Positions 57,047-64,000 of a DNA stretch of 64,000 nt are shown here, one piece after another. Source of the DNA: an uncultured Lachnospiraceae bacterium (lineage in GTDB: Bacteria > Bacillota > Clostridia > Lachnospirales > Lachnospiraceae); contig OMZG01000002.1 of assembly GCA_900315505.1 (NCBI GenBank), positions 1-64,000 on the forward strand, read 5' to 3'. Under the pieces are notes generated by a model, which ran no database searches, was not told where the DNA came from, and saw nothing but the letters and a program-made list of their open reading frames with translations. Made by a program: the position numbers and the translations under genes. The stretch's first letter is position 1; each line of letters starts with the position of its first letter.

Positions 57047-58440
57047 TTGACACCTTCCCTGGTATCCATCAGCTCGATTCCTTCCTTCAGGAGGTCACAA
57101 CGGATCTGGTCAGCTAGTGCGAAGTTCTTCTCCTTACGGGCCTGCTGCCTCTTATCAATCATCTCCTGAACATGAGAATCCAGATCATCATGATCGATCG
57201 TGAATTCAAGTCCGAGAACACTCATCAGCTTCTCAATCTTCTCAAAAACCTTCATCAGGATTCCGGCAGAGCTGTCCTCATCAAGCTTGGTATTGGCAAA
57301 CTTAATGAGTTCGAAAATGGCTGCAATGGCATCTGCTGTATTGAAATCATCATCCATTGCTGCCTCAAACTTCTCGACATATTCCTTTGTAGTGTCAAGA
57401 AGCTCGTCCTCTTCCTCTGTCATCTCCATATCTGTAGCATTGGCTATGAGATCCTTGAGACGGTCACCTGCAGTACGGATTCTGTCAAGACCGTTCTTTG
57501 CAGACTCCATCAGCTCCTCAGAATAATTGAGAGGGCTCCTGTACTGGGCGCTTAGCATAAAGAATCTCAGCACATCAGCGTTGTATCTCTTCAGAATCTC
57601 TCTTACGAGAAGGAAATTGCCAAGAGACTTGCTCATTTTTCTGTTATCAATATTCAGGAAACCATTGTGCATCCAGTAGTGTGCAAATGGCACTTCATTT
57701 GCAGCCTCTGACTGGGCGATCTCATTCTCATGATGAGGGAAAATGAGATCCTCTCCGCCTGCATGGATATCAATCGTATCTCCCAGGTATCTCTTCGACA
57801 TCACTGAGCACTCTATATGCCAGCCCGGTCTGCCGTCACACCACGGAGACTTCCAGTATGGCTCGCCTTCCTTCTTCGGCTTCCAGAGTACAAAGTCCAG
57901 ATAATCCTCTTTGTCATCGCCTGTCACCTTGATATCACGATGTCCGGCCTCGAGATCATCAATATTCTTGTGTGAAAGCTTGCCATAATCCCTGAAGCTT
58001 CTGGTCCTGTAATAGACTGTGCCGTCCTTTGCCACATATGCATCACCCTTTTCTATGAGGGTCTGTATCATGTCGATCATGCCGTCTATTTCCTGAGTGG
58101 CACGTGGATTGGTCGTTGCCGGCATGATATTCATGGCCTCCATATCTTTTTTGCATTCAGCAATATAGAACTCTGCTATCTCCTGAGCACTCTTGCCTTC
58201 TGCATTGGCTTCCCTGATGATCTTGTCATCGACATCGGTGAAATTCGATACATAGTTCACATCATAACCCTTGTATATAAAATATCTGCGGACTGTATCA
58301 AATACGATCATCGGACGGGCATTGCCGATATGAATGTAATTGTACACAGTAGGTCCACAGACATACATCCGCACCTTTCCCTCTTCGATAGGTACGAAAT
58401 CTTCTTTTCTTCTTGAAAGCGTGTTGTAAATCTTAATCAT
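57031..58440 (-). CDS. cysS: cysteinyl-tRNA synthetase
   Basis: A 469-residue class I synthetase. The signature motifs are PTVYNYIHIGNAR (HIGH) and KMSKSLGN (KMSKS). The zinc site includes MYVCGPTV, WHIECSVM and FPHHENEIAQ. The C-terminal DALR helical domain is complete. It lies between ispF and mrnC in the same direction. No T-box leader is visible in the 10-base gap before it. Confidence 0.98.
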   Translation of the reverse strand: MIKIYNTLSRRKEDFVPIEEGKVRMYVCGPTVYNYIHIGNARPMIVFDTVRRYFIYKGYDVNYVSNFTDVDDKIIREANAEGKSAQEIAEFYIAECKKDMEAMNIMPATTNPRATQEIDGMIDMIQTLIEKGDAYVAKDGTVYYRTRSFRDYGKLSHKNIDDLEAGHRDIKVTGDDKEDYLDFVLWKPKKEGEPYWKSPWCDGRPGWHIECSVMSKRYLGDTIDIHAGGEDLIFPHHENEIAQSEAANEVPFAHYWMHNGFLNIDNRKMSKSLGNFLLVREILKRYNADVLRFFMLSAQYRSPLNYSEELMESAKNGLDRIRTAGDRLKDLIANATDMEMTEEEDELLDTTKEYVEKFEAAMDDDFNTADAIAAIFELIKFANTKLDEDSSAGILMKVFEKIEKLMSVLGLEFTIDHDDLDSHVQEMIDKRQQARKEKNFALADQIRCDLLKEGIELMDTREGVKWKKI

Positions 58441-58450
58441 AAAGATCTCC

Positions 58451-58978
58451 TTATTTTCTCATCGGGCATCCGCCACAGCCTGAGTTTATAGGCCTTCCAG
58501 CTTCGTAGAGCGACTCAATGATACATACTGCAGAGGCCGAGATACCCTCGCCTCTTCCGGTAAATCCGAGATGCTCTTCTGTTGTTGCCTTTACATTTAC
58601 CATATTTTCGGCAATCTGTAAATCCTCTGCGATGTTTTTTTTCATCTGATCGATATACGGACGCATCTTTGGTGCCTGGGCTATGATGGTCGCGTCAATA
58701 TTTCCGACCACATATCCTTCATCAAGGAGCTTCTGCCTGACTTCTTTTAAAAGTTCACGCGAATCTGCACCTTTGTACTTGTCGTCATTATCAGGGAAAT
58801 GAAGTCCGATATCACCAAGACCTGCCGCTCCTAGCAGTGCATCCATCACCGCATGAAGAAGCACATCTGCATCGGAATGTCCCAGAAGCCCCTTTTCATA
58901 AGGGATCTTCACTCCTCCGATGATCAGATCTCGGCCTTCTGTGAGCTGATGCACATCGTATCCGTTTCCTATTCTCAT
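58451..58978 (-). CDS. ispF: 2-C-methyl-D-erythritol 2,4-cyclodiphosphate synthase
   Basis: A 175-residue enzyme of the non-mevalonate isoprenoid pathway. It begins [12 protein letters not shown] and has the metal/active-site stretch [20 protein letters not shown] and the end [18 protein letters not shown] chose ATG 58978; a longer frame would run into the tRNA-Met gene. An extra C-terminal tail ([13 protein letters not shown]) is cysteine-rich and unusual. ispD is not adjacent. Confidence 0.96.
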   Translation of the reverse strand: MRIGNGYDVHQLTEGRDLIIGGVKIPYEKGLLGHSDADVLLHAVMDALLGAAGLGDIGLHFPDNDDKYKGADSRELLKEVRQKLLDEGYVVGNIDATIIAQAPKMRPYIDQMKKNIAEDLQIAENMVNVKATTEEHLGFTGRGEGISASAVCIIESLYEAGRPINSGCGGCPMRK

Positions 58979-58996
58979 ATAATACCTCATACCACA

Positions 58997-59029
58997 AAGG
59001 GCTGTCACATCAACGATGCAACAGCCCTT
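58997..59029 (-). terminator. hairpin after tRNA-Met
   Basis: A 9-bp stem (58997-59005 with 59021-59029) and a 15-base loop. The following T-run is short (TTTGTGG on the minus strand), so it is a weak terminator between tRNA-Met and ispF. Confidence 0.5.
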
Positions 59030-59044
59030 CAACCTTAACTTAAC

Positions 59045-59118
59045 TAGCGAGAAAGAGACTCGAACTCTTGACACCACGGGTATGAACCGTGTGCTCTAGC
59101 CAACTGAGCTATCTCGCC
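59045..59118 (-). tRNA. tRNA-Met (anticodon CAT)
   Basis: A 74-base cloverleaf. The acceptor GGCGAGA pairs with TCTCGCT (one G-T). The anticodon stem CACGG/CCGTG holds loop TTCATAC with CAT. The T arm is AGAGTTCGAGTCTCT. Elongator Met is likely; an Ile2 identity (after lysidine) cannot be excluded. No CCA encoded. Confidence 0.9.
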
Positions 59119-59145
59119 ATATCTGCTCTGGTATGCAGATATAAA

Positions 59146-59218
59146 TGGGACCTACAGGGCTCGAACCTGTGACCCCCTGCTTGTAAGGCAGATGCTCTCC
59201 CAGCTGAGCTAAGATCCC
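59146..59218 (-). tRNA. tRNA-Val (anticodon TAC)
   Basis: A 73-base cloverleaf. The acceptor GGGATCT pairs with AGGTCCC (one G-T). The anticodon stem TCTGC/GCAGG with loop CTTACAA gives TAC. The T arm is ACAGGTTCGAGCCCTGT. Discriminator A; no CCA encoded. It precedes tRNA-Met in the same unit. Confidence 0.95.
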
Positions 59219-59284
59219 TCGTCGACACGGATTCCGCTTCTACATGTCTGTCATGCGCTTTGCTTTCTCTCAGGCGACTTGAAT

Positions 59285-59313
59285 AGTTTACCAAAAGAAG
59301 CAGGCAATGTCAA
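59285..59313 (-). promoter_or_regulatory. promoter of the tRNA-Val/tRNA-Met unit
   Basis: TTGACA (complement of 59308-59313), a 17-base spacer and TAAACT (complement of 59285-59290), about 65 bases upstream of tRNA-Val. Confidence 0.8.
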
Positions 59314-59337
59314 GGGATTTTTTTATACTTTTTCGAA

Positions 59338-60981
59338 TCAGTCGTCTGATTCCTCATCATCAGTAGTATTGTAGACCGTTCTCTTACGGGCCATCTCATC
59401 TGATTCGAGATACTCGTCGTATGTAGTGATCTTGTCGATCATGCTGCCGTCCGGAAGGATCTCCATGATACGATTCGCAGTGGTCTCAACTATCTGGTGA
59501 TCTCGTGATGAGAAAAGGATGACCCCCTTGAACTTAATGAGTCCCTGGTTCAGTGCCGTAATCGACTCCATATCCAGATGGTCTGTAGGCTCATCGAGGA
59601 TCAGGACATTCGATGCCTCTATCATCATACGCGACAGAAGCACACGGACTCTCTCGCCTCCTGAGAGAACCTTCATTTTCTTATTGCCATCTTCTCCTGC
59701 GAACAGCATTCTGCCCAGGAATCCGCGGACGTATGTCGCATCCTTTATCTCAGAATACTGGGTAAGCCAGTCGGCGATGATCATGTCATTGTCATTAAAA
59801 ATCTTTGAATTATCCTTAGGGAAATATGACTGCGATGTCGTCACACCCCATTTGTAGCTTCCGCTGTCCGGTTCCATATTGCCTGTCAGTATTTCGAAAA
59901 GGACTGTCTTTGCTGCTTCATTACCACCAACAAATGCAATCTTGTCATCGTGTCCGACTACGAATGAGATATTGTCGAGAACCTTCTTTCCATCAATAGT
60001 CTTTGTCAGGCCATCGACTGTCAGGACTTCATTTCCGATCTCTCTCTTCGGACGGAAGTCGATGTACGGGTACTTTCTGGATGATGGGCGAATATCGTCG
60101 AGCTCGATTTTCTCGAGAGCCTTCTTACGGGAAGTAGCCTGCTTACTCTTTGCGGCATTAGCTGAGAATCTGGAGATAAATTCCTTCAACTCTTTGATCT
60201 GCTCTTCCTTCTTCTTGTTGGCTTCTTTTCTCTGCTTCAGGATCAGCTGTGATGACTCGTACCAGAAGTCATAGTTTCCTGAATAGAGCTGTATCTTGCC
60301 ATAGTCGATATCTGCGATATGCGTGCAGACCTTGTTAAGAAAGTATCTGTCATGGGATACGACGATGACCGTATTCTCGAAATTGATCAGGAATTCCTCG
60401 AGCCAGCCGATAGCATCGAGATCCAGATGGTTGGTAGGCTCATCGAGAAGCAGGATATCAGGGTTACCGAAAAGCGCTCTTGCAAGAAGTACCTTGACCT
60501 TGAGTGCGCCGGGCAGCTCCTTCATCAGCTTCTGATGGTTCTCTGTAGCTACTCCAAGTCCATTCAGAAGGGTCTCGGCGTCAGCCTCTGCATTCCAGCC
60601 GTCCATATCTGCAAACTCTGCTTCAAGCTCCGATGCACGGATTCCGTCCTCATCCGAGAAATCCGGCTTTGCATATATGGCATCCTTTTCCTGGCGCACA
60701 TCATACAGGTGCTGATTACCCTGAATGACAGTGTCGAGAACTATCTGGTCATCATACTTGAACTGATCCTGCTCGAGGAAGGAAAGTCTCTGTCCGGGTG
60801 TAATAGTGATCTCGCCCGTCGTAGGCTCGAGCCTGCCTGATAATATCTTAAGAAAGGTGGACTTTCCGGCGCCGTTGGCACCGATGATTCCGTAGCAGTT
60901 GCCTTCCGTAAACTTGATATTCACATCCTCGAAGAGTGCCTTTTTCCCGACACGCAGCGAAATATTTGAAGCCTGTATCAT
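59338..60981 (-). CDS. ABC-F ATPase, YbiT type
   Basis: A 547-residue ABC-F protein with two nucleotide-binding domains and no membrane part; such proteins act on the ribosome. Domain 1 (about 1-250) has Walker A GANGAGKST and Walker B LLLDEPTNHLD, but its signature is LPGALKVK instead of LSGGE. A helical linker follows (about 245-295). Domain 2 has a normal signature LSGGERVR and LILDEPTDHLD, but Walker A is GGNEAAKT, with Ala for the last glycine. These departures recall the YbiT/YkpA subgroup. It may relieve ribosome stalling; antibiotic resistance is not shown. Confidence 0.9.
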   Translation of the reverse strand: MIQASNISLRVGKKALFEDVNIKFTEGNCYGIIGANGAGKSTFLKILSGRLEPTTGEITITPGQRLSFLEQDQFKYDDQIVLDTVIQGNQHLYDVRQEKDAIYAKPDFSDEDGIRASELEAEFADMDGWNAEADAETLLNGLGVATENHQKLMKELPGALKVKVLLARALFGNPDILLLDEPTNHLDLDAIGWLEEFLINFENTVIVVSHDRYFLNKVCTHIADIDYGKIQLYSGNYDFWYESSQLILKQRKEANKKKEEQIKELKEFISRFSANAAKSKQATSRKKALEKIELDDIRPSSRKYPYIDFRPKREIGNEVLTVDGLTKTIDGKKVLDNISFVVGHDDKIAFVGGNEAAKTVLFEILTGNMEPDSGSYKWGVTTSQSYFPKDNSKIFNDNDMIIADWLTQYSEIKDATYVRGFLGRMLFAGEDGNKKMKVLSGGERVRVLLSRMMIEASNVLILDEPTDHLDMESITALNQGLIKFKGVILFSSRDHQIVETTANRIMEILPDGSMIDKITTYDEYLESDEMARKRTVYNTTDDEESDD

Positions 60982-61044
60982 TGTAATCCTCCGTATTTGT
61001 ACAAAACTTTTCTTATTTTACAGGAAAAGAACTGAATTATCAAG

Positions 61045-61764
61045 TCAATGTCCGTGCGGCTTCCTGTAGAGAAGCTCCTTCTCGTAGGTCCGGTCTGCGT
61101 GGAGCAGCCTGATGAAGATAAAGATCTCAACCGCCGTTGCTGCCCATATAGCGTAATCCTTTATCAGAAGCGTGAGTCCTGAGCAGACAGCTGCACCGGC
61201 CACAAATGAAAGTATCATAAATCCGTGACGTGCCAAGCGGTTCAGATTAACGTCCTTATGGTGATGCAGAAACTGCACCAGATGACTTCCGAACTGTCTC
61301 ACATGATTAGTAACGAAGGTAGTTGCCATGCCGACGCCCTCAGCCTGCCTGAAAGTGTTGAACTGCATGGCGGCAAGGAAATTCAGCGAAACCTGGCTGA
61401 TCTGGTCAGGCGCCGACTGCGGAATAAAACCAACAATAATAGTGACCACAGCCTCAATTCCAATCAAAAGCGTATCCCACCGCATCAGATGCAGCGGCTT
61501 GATAGAAAACGCCAGCAGCTCACTGAGCATAATTCCACCCAGGTACGCAGTAAAAGGAATAAAATAATAGAGCGCACCATTCCAGTCGCCCTGCCCCAGA
61601 TGAATTGCAAGCATTACGAGGTTTGCAGTCTGGGCGTTACAGAAAATCCCACCTCTCTGTACAAAAGTATATCCACCGAATACCCCGCCTGCGAATATCA
61701 GGCTGTAGAACACATACTGCTTTTCACATTCGAGGTACTTCGTGTCTTCATCCTTCTTAGTCAT
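61045..61764 (-). CDS. DUF1275 (YoaK-like) membrane protein
   Basis: A 239-residue protein with about six membrane segments. The start YVFYSLIFAGGVFGGYTFVQRGGIFCNAQTANLV is typical of DUF1275, whose function is unknown (possible transporter). A conserved-looking FLAAMQFNTFR follows. It is co-directional with the HAD gene 12 bases upstream. Confidence 0.85.
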   Translation of the reverse strand: MTKKDEDTKYLECEKQYVFYSLIFAGGVFGGYTFVQRGGIFCNAQTANLVMLAIHLGQGDWNGALYYFIPFTAYLGGIMLSELLAFSIKPLHLMRWDTLLIGIEAVVTIIVGFIPQSAPDQISQVSLNFLAAMQFNTFRQAEGVGMATTFVTNHVRQFGSHLVQFLHHHKDVNLNRLARHGFMILSFVAGAAVCSGLTLLIKDYAIWAATAVEIFIFIRLLHADRTYEKELLYRKPHGH

Positions 61765-61776
61765 CTTTTTCTCTTT

Positions 61777-62568
61777 TCAAATCAACCCTGATTGCTTCAA
61801 GGCATTCATTATGCCATCCTCATTGAGTCCTGTGGTCACGAAGTCCGCAGCAGCCTTTGCCTCATCAGACCCGCTTCCCATTGCTATTCCGCTACCGGCA
61901 TGATGGAGCATTTCCAGATCATTCACTCCGTCGCCGACTGCGATCGTGTCACTTATATCTATATCAAACCGTTCGCATACCTTATCCATGATAGTGGCCT
62001 TCGTATGACCTGTCGGTACGAGTTCCACTACCTCGGGATTATGCGACATGAATTCATAGTCCTTCCCCAGAATCTCCTTACATGCCGCCACATCTGCCTC
62101 CGGCTGCGGAGTCGCGCAGCTCAGCTTGCTTATCTCCCATTTCCCCCAGTGATCACGGATTGTCAGCAGATCATCGCCCATTTCATCGTGCAGCTTTATC
62201 CCGTAAAAATCACTGGCGAAATCCTCATCATCCAGGTACAGATTATACCGTCCCTCCAGCACCGGCTTGAAATGAAACTGCCTTATGGTCTCAACCGTAT
62301 ATATCGCAAAGTCCTCTGGGATTTTATAATAATATTCTGCCCTGCCATTAAGCTCCAGCATCGTACCGCATCCGCAGCATATACCGTCAAACCCTATATC
62401 AAGAAGATTCTTCCTTCTGACAAATGCTCTCGTCCTGCCTGTATTGATAAAAGCCAGATGACCATTCCTCTGCAGTCCGTGAATTGCCTCTACCGTACTC
62501 TCCGGGATCACATTGTCTGTGCTCCAGAGTGTCCCATCGATATCAAAAAATACTGCTTTTCTGCCCAT
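61777..62568 (-). CDS. HAD-superfamily Cof-type phosphatase
   Basis: A 263-residue phosphatase from ATG 62568, with GGAG six bases upstream. Motif I is FFDIDGTLWS, motif II INTGRT, motif III lysine in HTKATIMD, motif IV AVGDGVNDLEML. The cap is of type C2B (Cof). These enzymes act on sugar phosphates, flavin mononucleotide or other small phosphates. The substrate is not predictable. Confidence 0.9.
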   Translation of the reverse strand: MGRKAVFFDIDGTLWSTDNVIPESTVEAIHGLQRNGHLAFINTGRTRAFVRRKNLLDIGFDGICCGCGTMLELNGRAEYYYKIPEDFAIYTVETIRQFHFKPVLEGRYNLYLDDEDFASDFYGIKLHDEMGDDLLTIRDHWGKWEISKLSCATPQPEADVAACKEILGKDYEFMSHNPEVVELVPTGHTKATIMDKVCERFDIDISDTIAVGDGVNDLEMLHHAGSGIAMGSGSDEAKAAADFVTTGLNEDGIMNALKQSGLI

Positions 62569-62660
62569 TTGTATCTCCATTTCTGATTCTGATCGATTTT
62601 ACCATTTATATTTTTATCAGACAAGGGATTGCAGGAATTTATTCATGTACATTTTCACAC

Positions 62661-62691
62661 AAAAAGGCCACCCGTACCTGGTACAGGTGGC
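62661..62691 (-). terminator. terminator after the DUF711 gene
   Basis: GGCCACC and GTACC stems pair with GGTAC and GGTGGC (62666-62691). Five A at 62661-62665 read as T on the minus strand. It lies 16 bases beyond the stop. Confidence 0.9.
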
Positions 62692-62706
62692 GCAAGCAGA
62701 GCATAT

Positions 62707-64000
62707 TTAGTTCTTGAAGGAATGGATTGGTGCCGGGATACGACCCTTGCGGTTGACGAAGTCCTGGCAGTCGAACTGGTTGACTGGCATTATAGGCGCG
62801 TAGCCTAATAGTCCACCGAACTGAACGGTGTCTCCTACTCCCTTTCCTATTACAGGGATGAGACGGACAGCCGTGGTCTTCTGATTGACCATACCGATAG
62901 CCATCTCATCTGCTATGATTCCGGAGATGGTCGTTGCCTTCGTATCTCCCGGAATAGCTATCATATCAAGGCCTACTGAGCATACACAGGTCATGGCCTC
63001 AAGCTTCTCAATAGTAAGAGCTCCTGCCTCTACTGAATCGATCATACCCTGGTCCTCTGATACAGGGATGAAAGCGCCTGAGAGTCCTCCGACGTATGAG
63101 GAAGCCATGATACCGCCCTTCTTCACCTGATCGTTAAGGAGAGCAAGCGCGGCCGTGGTTCCCGGAGCTCCTGCCTTCTCAAGGCCGATCTCCTCAAGTA
63201 TATCGGCAACAGAATCTCCGATAGCTGGTGTAGGTGCAAGGGAAAGGTCTATGATACCGAACGGGATATGAAGCATCCTGCTGGCTTCCTTTGCTACTGC
63301 CTGACCCACACGGGTAATCTTGAATGCAGTCTTCTTGATAGTCTCACAGAGGACCTCGAAGGATTCTCCTCTCACATGACTCAGAGCGGTCTTTACCACT
63401 CCCGGTCCTGAAACTCCGACATTGATGATTGCATCTGCCTCGGATACACCATGAAAGGCTCCTGCCATGAACGGATTATCATCAGGAGCATTGCAGAATA
63501 CCACAAGCTTCGCACATCCGATCGACTCCTCGTCCTTCGTGGCAAGCGCAGTGTCCTTCACCACCTGTCCTAAGAGACGGACAGCATCCATATTGATACC
63601 GGTCTTCGTCGAGCCTACATTTATCGAGGAGCAGACGAAATCCGTCGAAGCAAGCGCTTCAGGGATTGACTCGATCAGATACTGATCCTGTGTAGTCATC
63701 CCCTTGCTTACGATAGCAGAATATCCGCCGAGGAAATTGACTCCGACCTTTTTTGCTGCACGGTCAAGAGTCTTCGCAATTGTCACATAGTCCTTAGGAC
63801 TGTGGCAGGCAGCAGCACCGATCATAGCGATAGGTGTCACAGAGATTCTCTTATTGACTATCGGGATTCCGAATTCCTTCTCAATCTTCTCTCCGGTCGC
63901 CACAAGATCCCTGGCAACTGTTGTGATCTTATTGTAAATATTCTCATTCAGCTTGTCCAGATTGCTGTCCATGCAGTCGAAAAGGCTGATGCCGATAGTG
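62707..64000 (-). CDS. DUF711/UPF0210 (PFL-like) protein, N-terminus beyond the window
   Basis: At least 430 residues. The frame stays open to the right edge, with [16 protein letters not shown] upstream of the first visible ATG. That matches the conserved N-terminal region of UPF0210 proteins, so the true start lies past base 64000. Motifs include [40 protein letters not shown] and [20 protein letters not shown]. The family has an unknown function; the structure resembles a glycyl-radical enzyme barrel, but no glycyl-radical motif is evident. An ACT-domain gene often precedes it elsewhere. Confidence 0.88.
   Translation of the reverse strand, partial: TIGISLFDCMDSNLDKLNENIYNKITTVARDLVATGEKIEKEFGIPIVNKRISVTPIAMIGAAACHSPKDYVTIAKTLDRAAKKVGVNFLGGYSAIVSKGMTTQDQYLIESIPEALASTDFVCSSINVGSTKTGINMDAVRLLGQVVKDTALATKDEESIGCAKLVVFCNAPDDNPFMAGAFHGVSEADAIINVGVSGPGVVKTALSHVRGESFEVLCETIKKTAFKITRVGQAVAKEASRMLHIPFGIIDLSLAPTPAIGDSVADILEEIGLEKAGAPGTTAALALLNDQVKKGGIMASSYVGGLSGAFIPVSEDQGMIDSVEAGALTIEKLEAMTCVCSVGLDMIAIPGDTKATTISGIIADEMAIGMVNQKTTAVRLIPVIGKGVGDTVQFGGLLGYAPIMPVNQFDCQDFVNRKGRIPAPIHSFKN

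Noticed and set aside
59045..59218. tRNA genes as an integration site
   Set aside because: No integrase or element genes on either side; both flanks are core genes.
61792..62586. Long plus-strand reading frame opposite the HAD phosphatase
   Set aside because: It is an antisense shadow of an intact HAD gene and its product has no recognisable pattern.

Overview
The window reads as a chromosomal segment of a Gram-positive anaerobe of the Clostridia, most likely a Lachnospiraceae-type Firmicute. The evidence is an hrcA-grpE-dnaK-dnaJ operon under a perfect CIRCE operator, a sporulation-type GerMN lipoprotein, paired NifS/MnmA, Mini-ribonuclease III, an ANTAR regulator behind glnA, an acetyl-type MetA, sigma-A promoters of TTGACA-17-TATAAT form and tRNA genes without an encoded CCA. 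The species cannot be named from sequence alone.

Bases 1 to about 12,800 are the right part of an integrated phage-like element. It holds the end of a tail protein, a tape measure protein, four tail or tip proteins, a lysis cassette (two small membrane proteins and an amidase with CPL-7 repeats), and an integration module. That module is a SHOCT-like small protein, two full-length large serine recombinases and, between them, a short protein with only the recombinase DNA-binding domain. A DUF3784 membrane protein follows. The element abuts the 3' end of an RlmD/RumA-type 23S rRNA uracil methyltransferase gene, the probable integration target. Its left end lies outside the window.

From 12.8 to 64 kb the sequence is core chromosome. 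In order: heat-shock operon; hemW-lepA; rpsT; holA and an HD protein; a DNA-uptake/envelope block (comEC convergent with comEA, a WalRK-like two-component pair and a GerMN lipoprotein); arginine synthesis (argD-argB-argJ, a GNAT protein, divergent argG; argC is absent); metA; ligA-rluF with an SH3 protein; tRNA-Arg; the shikimate genes aroK-aroD facing a DAHP synthase gene and aroE; pyrG; an ANTAR regulator with glnA; tpiA-pgk-gapA; a PHP phosphatase; mnmA-nifS; a secreted beta-helix protein; rlmB-mrnC-cysS-ispF; tRNA-Met and tRNA-Val; an ABC-F protein; a DUF1275 membrane protein; a HAD phosphatase; and a DUF711/UPF0210 protein running off the right edge.

The most unusual feature is a family of intergenic arrays built of imperfect 7-bp repeats. 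There are nine loci between 15.2 and 49.2 kb. Seven have two opposed arms (AGTT- or AGGG-type heptamers on the left, their complements on the right) that can fold into long hairpins. The arrays touch gene ends: one supplies the ribosome-binding region, start codon and first codons of aroE, and others contain the stop codons of argJ, the GNAT gene and the ANTAR gene, or abut that of pgk. No gap longer than 300 bases lacks a gene.
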